64,000 nt of DNA, from positions 1 to 64,000 of the forward strand of contig CAZZCU010000010.1 in the NCBI GenBank assembly GCA_964652825.1, read 5' to 3'. The notes beneath the pieces are model-generated. The model was not told where the DNA came from and made no database searches. It saw only the letters and a program-made list of their open reading frames with translations. The stretch comes from CAZZCU01 sp964652825. GTDB taxonomy: Bacteria; Bdellovibrionota_B; Oligoflexia; Oligoflexales; CAZZCU01. The translations under genes and the position numbers were made by a program. Of the stretch, positions 50,271-59,718 are shown in pieces. The stretch's first letter is position 1; the number at the start of each line of letters is the position of its first letter.

Positions 50271-50945
50271 ATGCCCAGTCTGATCTTAGTCATTATGATG
50301 CTGTTCGCCGCCATGCCAGCGGTCGCGCATGTTAGCGCCGACAAAAAGCTGGTAAGCCAGTCCACGCAAGTGTTGCGGGCTGCCAACCGCCTGCTTGACT
50401 TATCCAATCTATCGTATGTCTATGGCGGTAATACTCTCGGCGAAGCCGCCGAGTGCGAGGCGTGCAGCCGGTGCCTGGAGGAGCAAACACCTGCCCCCAA
50501 GCAGCGTCTCGTGGCCTGCCCGGCATGCAAACAGTGCAGCCTCGATTGCAGTCATTTTACGCACCTGGTGTTTAAGATGGCCGGGATTCCGCACCCGTAC
50601 CTGCCAACAGATCTGATGATTCGTCTGTCGCGCCAGGCCCTGCTTGAGCGTTATCAATTGCTTGATCTCGGCAAGGCAGTCGGTATGCTGCAGGCCGGCG
50701 ATCTCTTGGTATACGTCGGACACGTGGTTATGATCGAGCGGGTACATGCGCCGGATCGGGTCGATATCATCCATGCCACGGGCGGGCGCGATCTCAAGAT
50801 TCCCGGACAAGGCGTCCAGCGTGAGCGTTTCATCACCGCCAGTCTCTATCGCGGCCCCCTGCAACGGATTCTACGGCATGTCTCCCTGGCCCCCGGGGCC
50901 AAGCGCCTGCGCCCGGTCGTCAAACGCGATCTCCCCCGCGAATAA
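50271..50945 (+). CDS. secreted NlpC/P60-like peptidase with a Cys-rich insert
   Basis: The product has 224 residues. A signal peptide (LILVIMMLFAAMPAVA) precedes an NlpC/P60 fold: SYVYGG, the catalytic Cys93 in LDCSHFTHLVF, His151 in VGHVVMIE and His168. Such enzymes cut peptide bonds in cell-wall peptidoglycan. Between SYVYGG and Cys93 lies an insert with two CxxCxxC clusters (Cys62, 65, 68 and Cys83, 86, 89), not normal for the family. It may bind zinc or iron, or form disulfides. The tail is basic. Confidence 0.78.
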   Translation: MPSLILVIMMLFAAMPAVAHVSADKKLVSQSTQVLRAANRLLDLSNLSYVYGGNTLGEAAECEACSRCLEEQTPAPKQRLVACPACKQCSLDCSHFTHLVFKMAGIPHPYLPTDLMIRLSRQALLERYQLLDLGKAVGMLQAGDLLVYVGHVVMIERVHAPDRVDIIHATGGRDLKIPGQGVQRERFITASLYRGPLQRILRHVSLAPGAKRLRPVVKRDLPRE

Positions 50946-51049
50946 GGCGATTGAATTTAGCCAGCCAAAAGTATATCGTCCTGACGTTTCGCGAAATTTA
51001 TTAAATTTTGTCTGTATTTTTGCCTGATTAAGCTGAGGTTTTTTGGTTA

Positions 51050-51616
51050 ATGTACTCAACAACTGAATTCAAAAAGGGTCTGAAAATTGAATACGACGGT
51101 AAGCCATTCTCGATCGTCGAATTTCAGCACGTGAATCCAGGCAAGGGCTCGGCCTTTGTCCGCACCCGTCTTAAGAATCTGGAGACCGGTCAGGTCCTGG
51201 AGATTACCTTTAAGTCGGGCGATAAGGTCAATCGTCCCGATCTCGAATTCAAGGAAATGCAATACCTCTACAACGACGGCACGACTTATACCTTCATGGA
51301 TAACACCACCTACGATCAGGTGACGCTCACCGGCGATGAGTTGGGTGAGAATAAATTCTACATTATCGAAAACAGTAACGTTAAAGTTACTTACTTCAAA
51401 GGTCGGCCGGTCTCGGTTGAGATCGAAAACTTCGTCGATCTGGTAGTCGCGGAAACGCAACCTAACATCAAGGGCGACACGTCCGGTGGTGGCGGCAAGC
51501 CGGCGACCATGCAAACGGGTCTGGTTGTTCAGGTGCCGTTCCATATCAGTGAAGGTGATACTTTGCGCATTGATACGCGCACCGCTAAATATGTTGAGAA
51601 GGTCAATAAGAAATAA
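51050..51616 (+). CDS. efp: translation elongation factor P
   Basis: The product has 188 residues with the three EF-P domains: the KOW-like N-domain (MYSTTEFKKGLKIEYDGKPF), and two OB domains ending GDTLRIDTRTAKYVEKV. EF-P rescues ribosomes stalled on polyproline. The modified residue is Lys32 in NPGKGSAF, the lysine type served by EpmA; no epmA or epmB is in the window. GAGG lies upstream. Its TAA overlaps the accB ATG (TAATG), and the order efp-accB-accC is conserved in many bacteria. Confidence 0.97.
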   Translation: MYSTTEFKKGLKIEYDGKPFSIVEFQHVNPGKGSAFVRTRLKNLETGQVLEITFKSGDKVNRPDLEFKEMQYLYNDGTTYTFMDNTTYDQVTLTGDELGENKFYIIENSNVKVTYFKGRPVSVEIENFVDLVVAETQPNIKGDTSGGGGKPATMQTGLVVQVPFHISEGDTLRIDTRTAKYVEKVNKK

Positions 51617-52050
51617 TGGATATCAAGAAGATTGAACGTCTGATGGAGTTGATGAAAACCCATCAACTCACCGAAATCGAAGTGGATGAAAAGGGTGACC
51701 GTGTTCGGATTTCCATGGCGGGCTCCGGTGCATTGCCATCAGCTGCGTCTATGCCGCAATATATGGTACCGCCTACCGCTGCTGCCGCGGTAGTTGCTGC
51801 CGCGCCGATTGAGAATCGTAAGTTGCTGCGGTCGCCATTTGTGGGAACTTTCTACACGGCGCCATCACCTGGTGCGGCATCTTTCGTGAAACCCGGACAG
51901 ACTGTGAACAAAGGTGACACGCTTTGCATTATCGAAGCGATGAAGCTCATGAATGAAATCGAGGCTGAGTCTAATCTGACGGTGCTTGAGGTGTTAGTGC
52001 AGAACGGTCAAGCCGTGGAGTTTGATCAGCCATTGTTTGCTATCAAGTAA
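51616..52050 (+). CDS. accB: biotin carboxyl carrier protein of acetyl-CoA carboxylase
   Basis: The product has 144 residues. A short helical N-terminal part (MDIKKIERLMELMKTHQL) and an Ala/Pro linker lead to the biotinyl domain with biotin attached at Lys110 (IEAMKLMNE). It carries the carboxyl group between AccC and the carboxyltransferase in the first step of fatty-acid synthesis. It overlaps efp by one base and is followed by accC after 37 nt. A biotin ligase fused to CoaX is encoded 9.8 kb downstream. Confidence 0.97.
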   Translation: MDIKKIERLMELMKTHQLTEIEVDEKGDRVRISMAGSGALPSAASMPQYMVPPTAAAAVVAAAPIENRKLLRSPFVGTFYTAPSPGAASFVKPGQTVNKGDTLCIIEAMKLMNEIEAESNLTVLEVLVQNGQAVEFDQPLFAIK

Positions 52051-52087
52051 CAAGTACATTTAATTTTTTGCGAAAACACTGTTGCTT

Positions 52088-53434
52088 ATGAAAAAAGTTC
52101 TGATCGCCAATCGCGGTGAAATTGCTGTTCGCATTATCCGCGCCTGCCAGGAATTGAATTTATCAACGGTTGCAGTGTACTCGACAGCGGATTGCGACTC
52201 ATTACACGCCAAACTCGCCGATGAAAGTATCTGTATCGGACCTGGTCCGAGCGCCAAGAGTTATCTGTCGATTCCGGCTTTGATGAGTGCCGCAGAAGTC
52301 GCCGGAGTGGATGCGATTCATCCCGGCTATGGGTTTCTCTCGGAGAATCCTGATTTTGCGCAGGTCTGTCAGGAATATAAAATCAAATTCATCGGGCCGC
52401 GCCCGGAACATATCCTGGCGTTGGGTAACAAAGTCGAAGCGCGTGCATTGGCGCAAAAAGCCAAGGTACCGATGTTGCCCGGCAGTCCCGGCGCGATCCG
52501 CGATTTGGACATGGCACGGGTCGTGGCGCGCGATGTTGGCTTGCCGCTGATTATCAAAGCCGCCGCCGGCGGTGGCGGTCGCGGTATGAAGATCGTTACC
52601 AAAATGGAAGACCTGGACACACAACTGCAATTGGCGCAGACCGAGGCGCAAAATGCTTTTGGCAATCCCGAGGTTTTCATTGAGCGTTATTGCGAGAAAC
52701 CGCGTCATGTGGAAATTCAAGTCGTCGCCGATGAGCATGGTCGCGTCGTTCATTTAGGCGAGCGTGATTGTTCGATTCAGCGCCGGCACCAAAAATTGGT
52801 CGAGGAGTCGCCGTGTCCGATCATGAGTCCTGCCTTACGTAGCGAAATGGGTGAGACGGCCGTGCGGCTGGTGAGTACGATCGGCTATCAGTCGTTAGGT
52901 ACCGTGGAGTTTTTGCTGGATCACGACGGGCGTTATTATTTCATGGAAGTTAACACGCGTGTGCAGGTCGAGCATCCGGTCACGGAAATGGTCTGGGGTA
53001 TCGATCTGATCAAAGAACAGATACGCATTGCCGCCGGTGAGCATCTTAGCTTCAATCCTGTTGATATCGAGCTGAGCGGTCATGCCATCGAGTGCCGTGT
53101 CAACGCCGAGGATCCAGCGTCATTTGTGCCGTGGCCGGGCAAAGTCACCGCTTATCACGCGCCAGGCGGACCGGGCATTCGTGTCGACAGCATGCTGTAC
53201 AGTGGTTACACGGTGCCGTCGTTGTATGATTCGATGGTCTGCAAGCTGATCGCGCATGGCCGCGACCGTCCAGAGGCTATTTGCCGCATGAAACGGGCTT
53301 TGAGTGAAATGAAAGTTGATGGCATTCGCACCAATATTCCTTTCCACTTACGCCTGCTTGATCATCCTGAATTTATCGCCGGCAATATCTCGACCCGCTT
53401 TCTGGAAGGCTTTTTGTCAAAAAGTCCGGGCTGA
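52088..53434 (+). CDS. accC: biotin carboxylase subunit of acetyl-CoA carboxylase
   Basis: The product has 448 residues, the normal length. The N-terminus KKVLIANRGEIAVRIIRACQ is diagnostic; GGGGRGMK is the ATP-grasp loop, and YYFMEVNTRVQVEHPVTE holds the metal-binding and carboxylation residues. It carboxylates biotin on AccB using bicarbonate and ATP. The ATG at 52088 fits the family start; a TTG 6 nt earlier is in frame. No accA or accD is present. Confidence 0.97.
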   Translation: MKKVLIANRGEIAVRIIRACQELNLSTVAVYSTADCDSLHAKLADESICIGPGPSAKSYLSIPALMSAAEVAGVDAIHPGYGFLSENPDFAQVCQEYKIKFIGPRPEHILALGNKVEARALAQKAKVPMLPGSPGAIRDLDMARVVARDVGLPLIIKAAAGGGGRGMKIVTKMEDLDTQLQLAQTEAQNAFGNPEVFIERYCEKPRHVEIQVVADEHGRVVHLGERDCSIQRRHQKLVEESPCPIMSPALRSEMGETAVRLVSTIGYQSLGTVEFLLDHDGRYYFMEVNTRVQVEHPVTEMVWGIDLIKEQIRIAAGEHLSFNPVDIELSGHAIECRVNAEDPASFVPWPGKVTAYHAPGGPGIRVDSMLYSGYTVPSLYDSMVCKLIAHGRDRPEAICRMKRALSEMKVDGIRTNIPFHLRLLDHPEFIAGNISTRFLEGFLSKSPG

Positions 53435-53494
53435 ACTACAATAGAAAGAGAAGAGAAAGCGGGCTGTATCAACTTTTGCAAGCCAGGCAGCGTT

Positions 53495-54919
53495 ATGACC
53501 ATACGCGAAAAAGGCCTTACTAACTTTTTGGCTAAGATCGAAGCCGATCCGAGCAATGTTATGCTGCGTGAGCGGTTGATGTTGTTATTGAGCGATCTGC
53601 CGGATTCCACCGACAAAGTTGAGGTCGTGCTGGAGCTTGCACGTATTCTGGTTCCGCACCTTCCGGAAAAAGCCATGGAGTTGGCTTACGATGCATTCAG
53701 CTATGACGATAGCAATTTTGAAGCTCTAAAAATTGTTGCCGCCTGTTTGCGCCAACTCGGTCGAGCCGGCAAAGCAGAAGTGATCGAGAATGAAATTCTG
53801 CGTTTTCAGCAAAGCGATTCATCCGCATCGCATCCGGGTAGTTCTGCGATCGCGTCGAGTGATGGCAACACCAGCTCCGCGCTAAGCTCGATGTTTGCTC
53901 CGACGGACGATACTGGCGAAAATAGTAGCAGTGAGCAGGCGTCTGTGGCGATTGAATTGCCGCAGTTTAGTAGTTCCAGTAACAGCCGTGAGACGCCACC
54001 GCCCCTGGCATCCGTGGATGGTAACGCGGCACAAACTAATCCCGCTGATGCGGCGTCTTCATCGTCACTCGCCAGCCTGCAAGGTGGTACGGTCGTACAG
54101 GCGTTTCAAGCTGGCGATTTATTTAACGCGCCGCCTCCCACTCCGACGTCGGAGTCAGTTGCGCCAGCACTGGTAGATGCGGAGGCGCTGGTTGCCGCCC
54201 CTAGTTTTTCGTTGGCGGATAGCGATGATATAAAATCTTCGGAGCCGCAGGATCCGCTTGATCAACTGTTTACCCCCGCTACTGAAGCCATGAGTGAACA
54301 GCGGGTTGAGAATCTGTTTGCCGCCGTGGAGCAGCAGCACCCCGATCCGACACCACCTCCGGCCGCACCAGTACAACAAGTCAATGAAACTCCGGCAGCA
54401 ACCCTGGAGCAACTGACACCATCATCAGTTGGGGAATTCCGTGCGCAATCATCTGCGGATGAAACCAAAGTGTATGGTCGTCCCGCCGCCGCCAAGCCGG
54501 TCGCTGAGCCGGAAGCGCCGGTGATCGTTGCCAAGCCTCCTGTCGCTGCTGTCGAACCACGGCAGCCAGAGCCAGCGATGAGCAGCGCACCCATCGACCA
54601 AATGTCGACATCGACATACACGGCGGAATTTGAACGATTGTTGGCGGCTGGGCAGGCGCGCAAGGCGTTGATTTTGATGCGACTGACTTTGGCCGAAGAC
54701 GACAGTATTGAACTCGCGAAAATTATCTGGCAATACCTGCCGCAGGTCTGGGACTTACTTGGTCTGCGCGGATTTTCCTGGCAGCCAGAACAAGGCTCCG
54801 CCGCACTTGCTGCTTCTCTGCGTCATCGCGCGCCGCCAAAAATGTCCGCTCTTGCACCGCATCCAACCAATCAACGTCCAACCGCAACGTTGCGAAGCAA
54901 AACACCGCTGGTTAGTTGA
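53495..54919 (+). CDS. TPR-like protein with long Ser/Pro/Ala-rich linker
   Basis: The product has 474 residues and no signal peptide. Residues 1-105 are helical, like tetratricopeptide repeats (VMLRERLMLLLSDLPD; KAMELAYDAFSYDDSNFEALKIVAACLRQLGR). Residues ~105-360 are low complexity (Ser, Pro, Ala, Gln). A second helical unit follows (AEFERLLAAGQARKALILMRL). It probably acts as a scaffold; function is unknown. It begins 60 nt after accC. A 16-bp palindrome shared with 6387-6408 lies within the linker. Confidence 0.7.
   Translation: MTIREKGLTNFLAKIEADPSNVMLRERLMLLLSDLPDSTDKVEVVLELARILVPHLPEKAMELAYDAFSYDDSNFEALKIVAACLRQLGRAGKAEVIENEILRFQQSDSSASHPGSSAIASSDGNTSSALSSMFAPTDDTGENSSSEQASVAIELPQFSSSSNSRETPPPLASVDGNAAQTNPADAASSSSLASLQGGTVVQAFQAGDLFNAPPPTPTSESVAPALVDAEALVAAPSFSLADSDDIKSSEPQDPLDQLFTPATEAMSEQRVENLFAAVEQQHPDPTPPPAAPVQQVNETPAATLEQLTPSSVGEFRAQSSADETKVYGRPAAAKPVAEPEAPVIVAKPPVAAVEPRQPEPAMSSAPIDQMSTSTYTAEFERLLAAGQARKALILMRLTLAEDDSIELAKIIWQYLPQVWDLLGLRGFSWQPEQGSAALAASLRHRAPPKMSALAPHPTNQRPTATLRSKTPLVS
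54140..54155. repeat. 16-bp palindrome identical to the core of the 6387-6408 palindrome
   Basis: ACTCCGACGTCGGAGT is its own reverse complement and equals the central 16 bp of the site at 6387-6408. Here it lies inside a coding linker (residues Thr-Pro-Thr-Ser-Glu), 3 kb from the nearest start of a divergent gene. A regulatory role is less likely at this copy. Confidence 0.6.
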
Positions 54920-54930
54920 ATTTCATAATC

Positions 54931-57582
54931 CTAAAATTTCAGACAACGTTGTAAATCTCGCACCTGTAATGCAAGTTCATTTTGTACCAATGCCGGCTGG
55001 TTCTTGGCGGAAAATCCACGATAGCGACGCAAAATTTGTTCGGAGCAGTGCAGTGGGGCGGTCAGGGCAATAAATGTTGCGGCGCTGGCGGCGTCAAGAT
55101 TGCGAAATACCTGCGGCAGCACGTCAAAAAAATCATCCTCCAGCCATTTCAGTCGTTCGATCTGAGCTAGTGGTGCAAGATAGGCCAGGGTTGCGTGACG
55201 ATCGGCCAAGGATAGATTCGTATCAGCAGCCATGCTTTTTAACAAAGAACGTTTCTCGCGTTCGCTGGCTATGGCCGATGCTATGCTACGCTGGTAGCGT
55301 TTTCCCTCTAGTGACGGATCGCTTTTCGCTTCTTTTTTTACCAGATCCGCCACTCGCTCATCCCGCAACACAGCCAACTGCAGCAGGATATGCCAGCGTT
55401 TTTCCTGATCGAGCACGAAGCCCCGCTGTTTCCAGTCGCCGCTGAGCATGCGCAACAATTGTTCTCTGCCATTTCCAGAACGCACGCTCGCCAGATAACG
55501 ATCAAACACGACTTCCTGCAAATCGTGATTATTTTCCGCCGCCTTGAGTTTTATCCATAATAATTGTTCCCATTGTTCGGCGATCGCCTGGCGATGCATC
55601 GACGAAAAACGCAGGAGCGACGGTGTGCGGCCGTTACTGCCGCCGATAATCATGTCGCTGGCGACGCGAAAGATCATCGCCTGATTTTCCTTGGGTAAAT
55701 TATCAGCGGCGATGGCTGCGAATTCCGCTAAGGGAATTTCGTTATGCATCAGCATTAACCATAGACGTTGCCATAGTAGTAGACGCACATCCGGACTGGC
55801 AACCCGATGCAGTTGCTTACGGACGGCGCTCAGGCTTTTTTTGTCGAGCCGAATGCGCGCATAACCATGATCACCGGCATCAACGAGCGTGAGTTGCGGG
55901 CAGGTGCGACCTTTCAGGACGGCGATATTTGTTTCCGCCTTGTCAGCTTCCACCAGCACACGTTGGTCAGGAATCAACAGGCCCTTGGCATCGGTGCGAT
56001 AAGTGACGATCGCAAAACGCTGCGGGCGGGGTTGGGCATTTGCCGATGCCGGTTCATTATGTAACAGAAAACGCGTGATCTTGCCGCCGGCGCAGTCGAT
56101 CACCGGTGTTAATGTCTCCAACCCGGCGGTGTCAAACCAACGTTCGGCAAAGATTCCCAGATCCAACTTAGTATTTTTCTTGAGGGCGCCGAAAAAATCC
56201 GCGGTCGTGGCGTTCTGGAAAGCAAAGGTTTTGAAGTACAGTCGCACGCTATCACGGAATTTTTCTTCGTTCATGAAATAAGCGAGTTGGCGCAGGATCG
56301 CTGCGCCTTTGCCGTACGTGATGCCGTCAAAACTACTCAGAGCGACATCAGTGTTGTCGACTTCGGCGCGCACCGGATGGGGTTTAGGCATTAAGTCGGC
56401 GTCGTACGCCCAGGCTTTGGTGGCTGCGTTGAAGTGACGCCAGGTGGTTTTGATACCGAGTGCTTTGTCCATCGCTACAAACGACATGTACGTGGCGAAA
56501 CTTTCGTTCAACCACAGATCGTCCCACCAGCGCATGGTGACAAGATTGCCAAACCACATATGAGCGAGTTCGTGCAAAATAACTTCCGTGCGTTCCAGAC
56601 GTTGGGTCTCGGTGGCCGATGTGCGTGGCGCCAAATCCTCGGCAAACGTAGCTGCGCCAACGTTCTCCATGGCGCCGGAGATCAGATCAGGAACAATCAG
56701 TTGATCGTATTTTGGGAAAGGAAAACGATAAGCAAAATAATCCTCGAAGAACTGCAGGCCCTTCTTGGTGATAGCAAACCACTCGCGATAATCGACAAAC
56801 GGTGCGTGTGATTTGCGCGTCAACAATCGCAATGGTAATCGGCCGTGACGATCCTCCCAGATTGCGAAGGGTCCGGCGGCCACTACGAAGGCATAGGTGC
56901 TGAGCAAAGGTGACTCGGGGAATTGCCAGCGCCGGTGTTTGCTTCCCTTTAGCGCCGACACGTCGCGTTCGCGTACCGTCGATATCACGTGCCATGCGGC
57001 CGGAGCTTCAACGGTGAGCGTGATTTTGCTTTTCAGGTCCGGTTGATCAAAGCTGGGGAACAATTGGTTGGCAAAGTAAGGTTCCAAATCGGAAACCACG
57101 TAGGTGTTGCCGTCTTCGGGATCGTTGACCCGATATAAGCCAGGTCCGCTGCTGCTATACTCATGCGCGTAACTGACGCTAACGGTGTTACGACCACTTC
57201 GTAACAGCTGCGTATTCAGCTCAATGAAGTTACCGCGATAGCTGCGCGTACTTGTCGACGTCCCGTTAATATTAAGTTCTTGGATGTCGCCATTGACGAA
57301 ATCGAGTTGCAGCGGTGTTTTGTTGTCTTTAAGTTTGAATTCAATGTCGACTTTACCGCTATAAGTTTTGCTGTCGGCATCCAGATGCAACGATAAGTGA
57401 TAGCGAATCTCGCTGAGGTTCTGGGCGCGGCCAGCGGCGGTGGCTTTGTCCAGATAAGGTCGCTGTATGCGTTTAGCGGCAAGGATTTTAGGCGATGGAT
57501 AAATAAACCATCCCAGTGACAGCAAGCCGGTCAGGAACACCATCTGTTGCCAAAATTTCCGACTATTTTGCTGCGTGTGCAT
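54931..57582 (-). CDS. pepN: M1-family aminopeptidase N, exported
   Basis: The product has 883 residues. A single N-terminal signal or anchor (QQMVFLTGLLSLGWFIYPSP) places it outside the cytoplasm. It has the substrate motif GAMEN, the zinc site HELAHMWFGN and the second Glu in WLNESFATYMSF. It removes N-terminal residues from peptides. Escherichia coli PepN is cytoplasmic, so the exported form is a difference, as in other predatory or proteolytic bacteria. The ATG at 57582 is used although the frame is open upstream. It converges with the TPR-like gene. Confidence 0.9.
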   Translation of the reverse strand: MHTQQNSRKFWQQMVFLTGLLSLGWFIYPSPKILAAKRIQRPYLDKATAAGRAQNLSEIRYHLSLHLDADSKTYSGKVDIEFKLKDNKTPLQLDFVNGDIQELNINGTSTSTRSYRGNFIELNTQLLRSGRNTVSVSYAHEYSSSGPGLYRVNDPEDGNTYVVSDLEPYFANQLFPSFDQPDLKSKITLTVEAPAAWHVISTVRERDVSALKGSKHRRWQFPESPLLSTYAFVVAAGPFAIWEDRHGRLPLRLLTRKSHAPFVDYREWFAITKKGLQFFEDYFAYRFPFPKYDQLIVPDLISGAMENVGAATFAEDLAPRTSATETQRLERTEVILHELAHMWFGNLVTMRWWDDLWLNESFATYMSFVAMDKALGIKTTWRHFNAATKAWAYDADLMPKPHPVRAEVDNTDVALSSFDGITYGKGAAILRQLAYFMNEEKFRDSVRLYFKTFAFQNATTADFFGALKKNTKLDLGIFAERWFDTAGLETLTPVIDCAGGKITRFLLHNEPASANAQPRPQRFAIVTYRTDAKGLLIPDQRVLVEADKAETNIAVLKGRTCPQLTLVDAGDHGYARIRLDKKSLSAVRKQLHRVASPDVRLLLWQRLWLMLMHNEIPLAEFAAIAADNLPKENQAMIFRVASDMIIGGSNGRTPSLLRFSSMHRQAIAEQWEQLLWIKLKAAENNHDLQEVVFDRYLASVRSGNGREQLLRMLSGDWKQRGFVLDQEKRWHILLQLAVLRDERVADLVKKEAKSDPSLEGKRYQRSIASAIASEREKRSLLKSMAADTNLSLADRHATLAYLAPLAQIERLKWLEDDFFDVLPQVFRNLDAASAATFIALTAPLHCSEQILRRYRGFSAKNQPALVQNELALQVRDLQRCLKF

Positions 57583-57658
57583 AGTCTCGGTGGTAACATG
57601 GGCTTCGCGCTTACAGCAAGTTAAATGGCGATGATTTATCCGCTCTTGGGAGGCTCTC

Positions 57659-58234
57659 GTGGAGGCTAAACCACCAGTCGATTTGCGCGTCAACTTTGTA
57701 CCGGTCAAAGCCAGTCTCAATTGGGACGAGTATTTTATGCTCCAGGCCATGCTGGCGAGTTTTCGCAGCAAGGATCCCAATACCAAAGTCGGCTGCGTCT
57801 TTGTGGATCAATATAATCATCAGATCACCATGGGATATAACGGTGCGATCGCTGGCATCGATGAAAAGGAAATTCCCTGGGGTAATGATCGCTCGGTGCC
57901 GCTGGAATTCCAGAAATACGGCTATGTCATTCATAGTGAAGCCAATGCAATTATGCATGCCAAAGGTAGTTTGACCGGCGCGCGCGGCTATGTCACACAT
58001 TTTCCCTGCAATGAATGCGCAAAATTAATCGCCTCACATCGCGTTAAGGAAATAGTTTATTTATCGGATAAACATCTTGGGTTGCCGGAAAATAAAATTT
58101 CCAAGCGGATTTTTGATCTTGCTGGTGTCAGTCATCGTCAGCTAACGCTGGGCTCGGGACTGCTGACGGATTTGCATACATATCTAAACAGCATGATTCA
58201 CGAAGCCGTCAAGACGAATGTCTCACCGTCCTGA
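57659..58234 (+). CDS. deoxycytidylate (dCMP) deaminase
   Basis: The product has 191 residues. The zinc and catalytic motif is HSEANAI, with PCNECAK giving the two cysteines. The start NWDEYFMLQAMLASFRSKDPNTKVG and a long insertion resemble dCMP deaminases (ComEB/DctD type), which make dUMP for dTMP synthesis. The start is GTG with GGGAGG 7 nt upstream. It is divergent from pepN (76 bp between) and overlaps the convergent next gene by 12 nt. Confidence 0.85.
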   Translation: MEAKPPVDLRVNFVPVKASLNWDEYFMLQAMLASFRSKDPNTKVGCVFVDQYNHQITMGYNGAIAGIDEKEIPWGNDRSVPLEFQKYGYVIHSEANAIMHAKGSLTGARGYVTHFPCNECAKLIASHRVKEIVYLSDKHLGLPENKISKRIFDLAGVSHRQLTLGSGLLTDLHTYLNSMIHEAVKTNVSPS

Positions 58235-58831
58235 TGACGAAATAAATAAAACGATGAAGACCGCGGCGATGGCCGTGAACGTGCGGTATTCGCTGCGGAT
58301 TGCCGCTGATAAATTGCTGGGCCATTCAATGTCATCCAGCGACGGCAATGATTTGGGAATCCATGCCGGGACTTCTTGGCAGTAGCGTTCGTATTCTTCG
58401 CCGAACTTTGCTTGAAGCAAAGTTTCTTCGTATTTGACGACGCAGTAATACTGGAAGCCAAAAGCCAAAGCCGCGAGCACGATAAACCACGGTTGCGCCG
58501 CATACGTTGCAAAACCCATGGTGATCAGAAAATTACCAACATAGAGGGGGTTGCGAACGTAACGAAACGGGCCGGACATCACTAAATTATGCCCTAGGCT
58601 GTCTTTGCGCGTGCGCGAGATAGAGCCGATAAAGGCGACACTATAAATACGAATCATTTCCCCGAGAATCACGACAGCCGTACCGACGGTCGTGGAGATT
58701 TTATTGGGTTCCGCGGCGACAAACATCAGCAACAGCAGTGGAATCGGCGTGTAGTCGCGCCACTTGAAGAGTTTTTCGCCCATCTCGACGACGTTGAAAC
58801 TGTTATGACCGGGTGCTTGTGGTTGTTCCAA
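58223..58831 (-). CDS. isoprenylcysteine/phospholipid methyltransferase-family membrane protein
   Basis: The product has 202 residues with four or five membrane segments. GPFRYVRNPLYVGNFLI and EETLLQAKFGEEYERYCQEV are the SAM-binding signatures of the ICMT/PEMT group. Bacterial members methylate small or lipid substrates that are mostly unknown. Whether it methylates a lipid head group cannot be read from the sequence. It lies 26 nt before the RdgC-like gene on the other side. Confidence 0.8.
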   Translation of the reverse strand: MEQPQAPGHNSFNVVEMGEKLFKWRDYTPIPLLLLMFVAAEPNKISTTVGTAVVILGEMIRIYSVAFIGSISRTRKDSLGHNLVMSGPFRYVRNPLYVGNFLITMGFATYAAQPWFIVLAALAFGFQYYCVVKYEETLLQAKFGEEYERYCQEVPAWIPKSLPSLDDIEWPSNLSAAIRSEYRTFTAIAAVFIVLFISSSGR

Positions 58832-58857
58832 AGTGCAAACCTCGCAAACGACTGTGA

Positions 58858-59514
58858 TTATGTTCTATGTTCGATGATGGGTGTTGGTACTGTCAATGAT
58901 AATCGCTGCATAAATTTACTGTCCAGGTCCGCCCAGTCTTCGGGGGCAAGCGCCATCAATGGTGATGGCAGGCGCACGATTTTGGCGCCATGAGTGCGGC
59001 CGAAGGTCTTGGCGAACAGGTCCTCGATCACCAAACGCGCCTGCTTGCTGGTCGAAAACACCAACAATTGGTCTTGTGCGGCATTCAAAAAGGCGTCGAC
59101 GTAAGAAATCTGCGGCAGCGCCTGCATGATCAATTCGGTTTTGGTTTCCTGCAGCAGTTCGCGACGTTCTTTGCGACCGAGGGGTTTTTCGCGTCGTTTC
59201 GTCAGTGCGTTCAGTTTTTGTTTGACGCAAAGTTGAATCAGGCTGGCGGGGATATTGCGTTTTTCGATACGCGCACGCAGCATAATACCGCCGTTAATCT
59301 GGGCATCGCTGACACTCCATTGATCGCTGCCCTCTATTTCGGCTATCGGTGCCGGTGCCCAACCATACAACAAAGGCTTGCTGACGCCTTGCAGGCGAAT
59401 ATCCTTGGCGGCATGAGCGCTCAGACATTCATCGAGTTGCTGGATGGACAGCGGGGCTTTCAGATCGATCACATGATAGCTCGTTAACGAGCAGCGTCCT
59501 TGAATGACTCCCAA
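58858..59514 (-). CDS. short RdgC-like protein (recombination-associated)
   Basis: The product has 218 residues, starting at TTG with AAGGAG 6 nt upstream. Residues 50-180 follow the RdgC pattern: a polar strand set, KRNIPASLIQLCVKQKLNAL, GRKERRELLQETKTELIMQALPQ and VDAFLNAAQDQLLVFSTSKQARLVIEDLF. In E. coli, RdgC (about 300 residues) forms a DNA ring that modulates RecA. This one is shorter and lacks the usual N-terminal LWFKN segment. An open frame continues 174 nt upstream, but it has no ribosome site. Confidence 0.68.
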   Translation of the reverse strand: MGVIQGRCSLTSYHVIDLKAPLSIQQLDECLSAHAAKDIRLQGVSKPLLYGWAPAPIAEIEGSDQWSVSDAQINGGIMLRARIEKRNIPASLIQLCVKQKLNALTKRREKPLGRKERRELLQETKTELIMQALPQISYVDAFLNAAQDQLLVFSTSKQARLVIEDLFAKTFGRTHGAKIVRLPSPLMALAPEDWADLDSKFMQRLSLTVPTPIIEHRT

Positions 59515-59718
59515 GCTTTTCTCCTTGTCAGCGGAAAACAGACCCCTAGAGATAAGGCATGGTGGGACCCAGGTCAAGTGATTCAATTTTATGGCTTTTT
59601 TGCTGAATTTTGTTGAATGCGTGGAAGTGTCGCCGCTCAAGGCGTTTCGCTGTCGACCGATACTTAATTTAATTGCTGATCGTGACAAGCGAATCTCGCC
59701 GGCGCACTAGGAGGGTGC

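Noticed and set aside
50951..50977. TTGAAT ... TATATC as efp promoter
   Set aside because: The spacer is only 15 nt and both hexamers are imperfect; not strong enough to list.
52051..52087. T-rich stretch between accB and accC as a terminator
   Set aside because: No stem precedes it, and accB-accC are normally co-transcribed.
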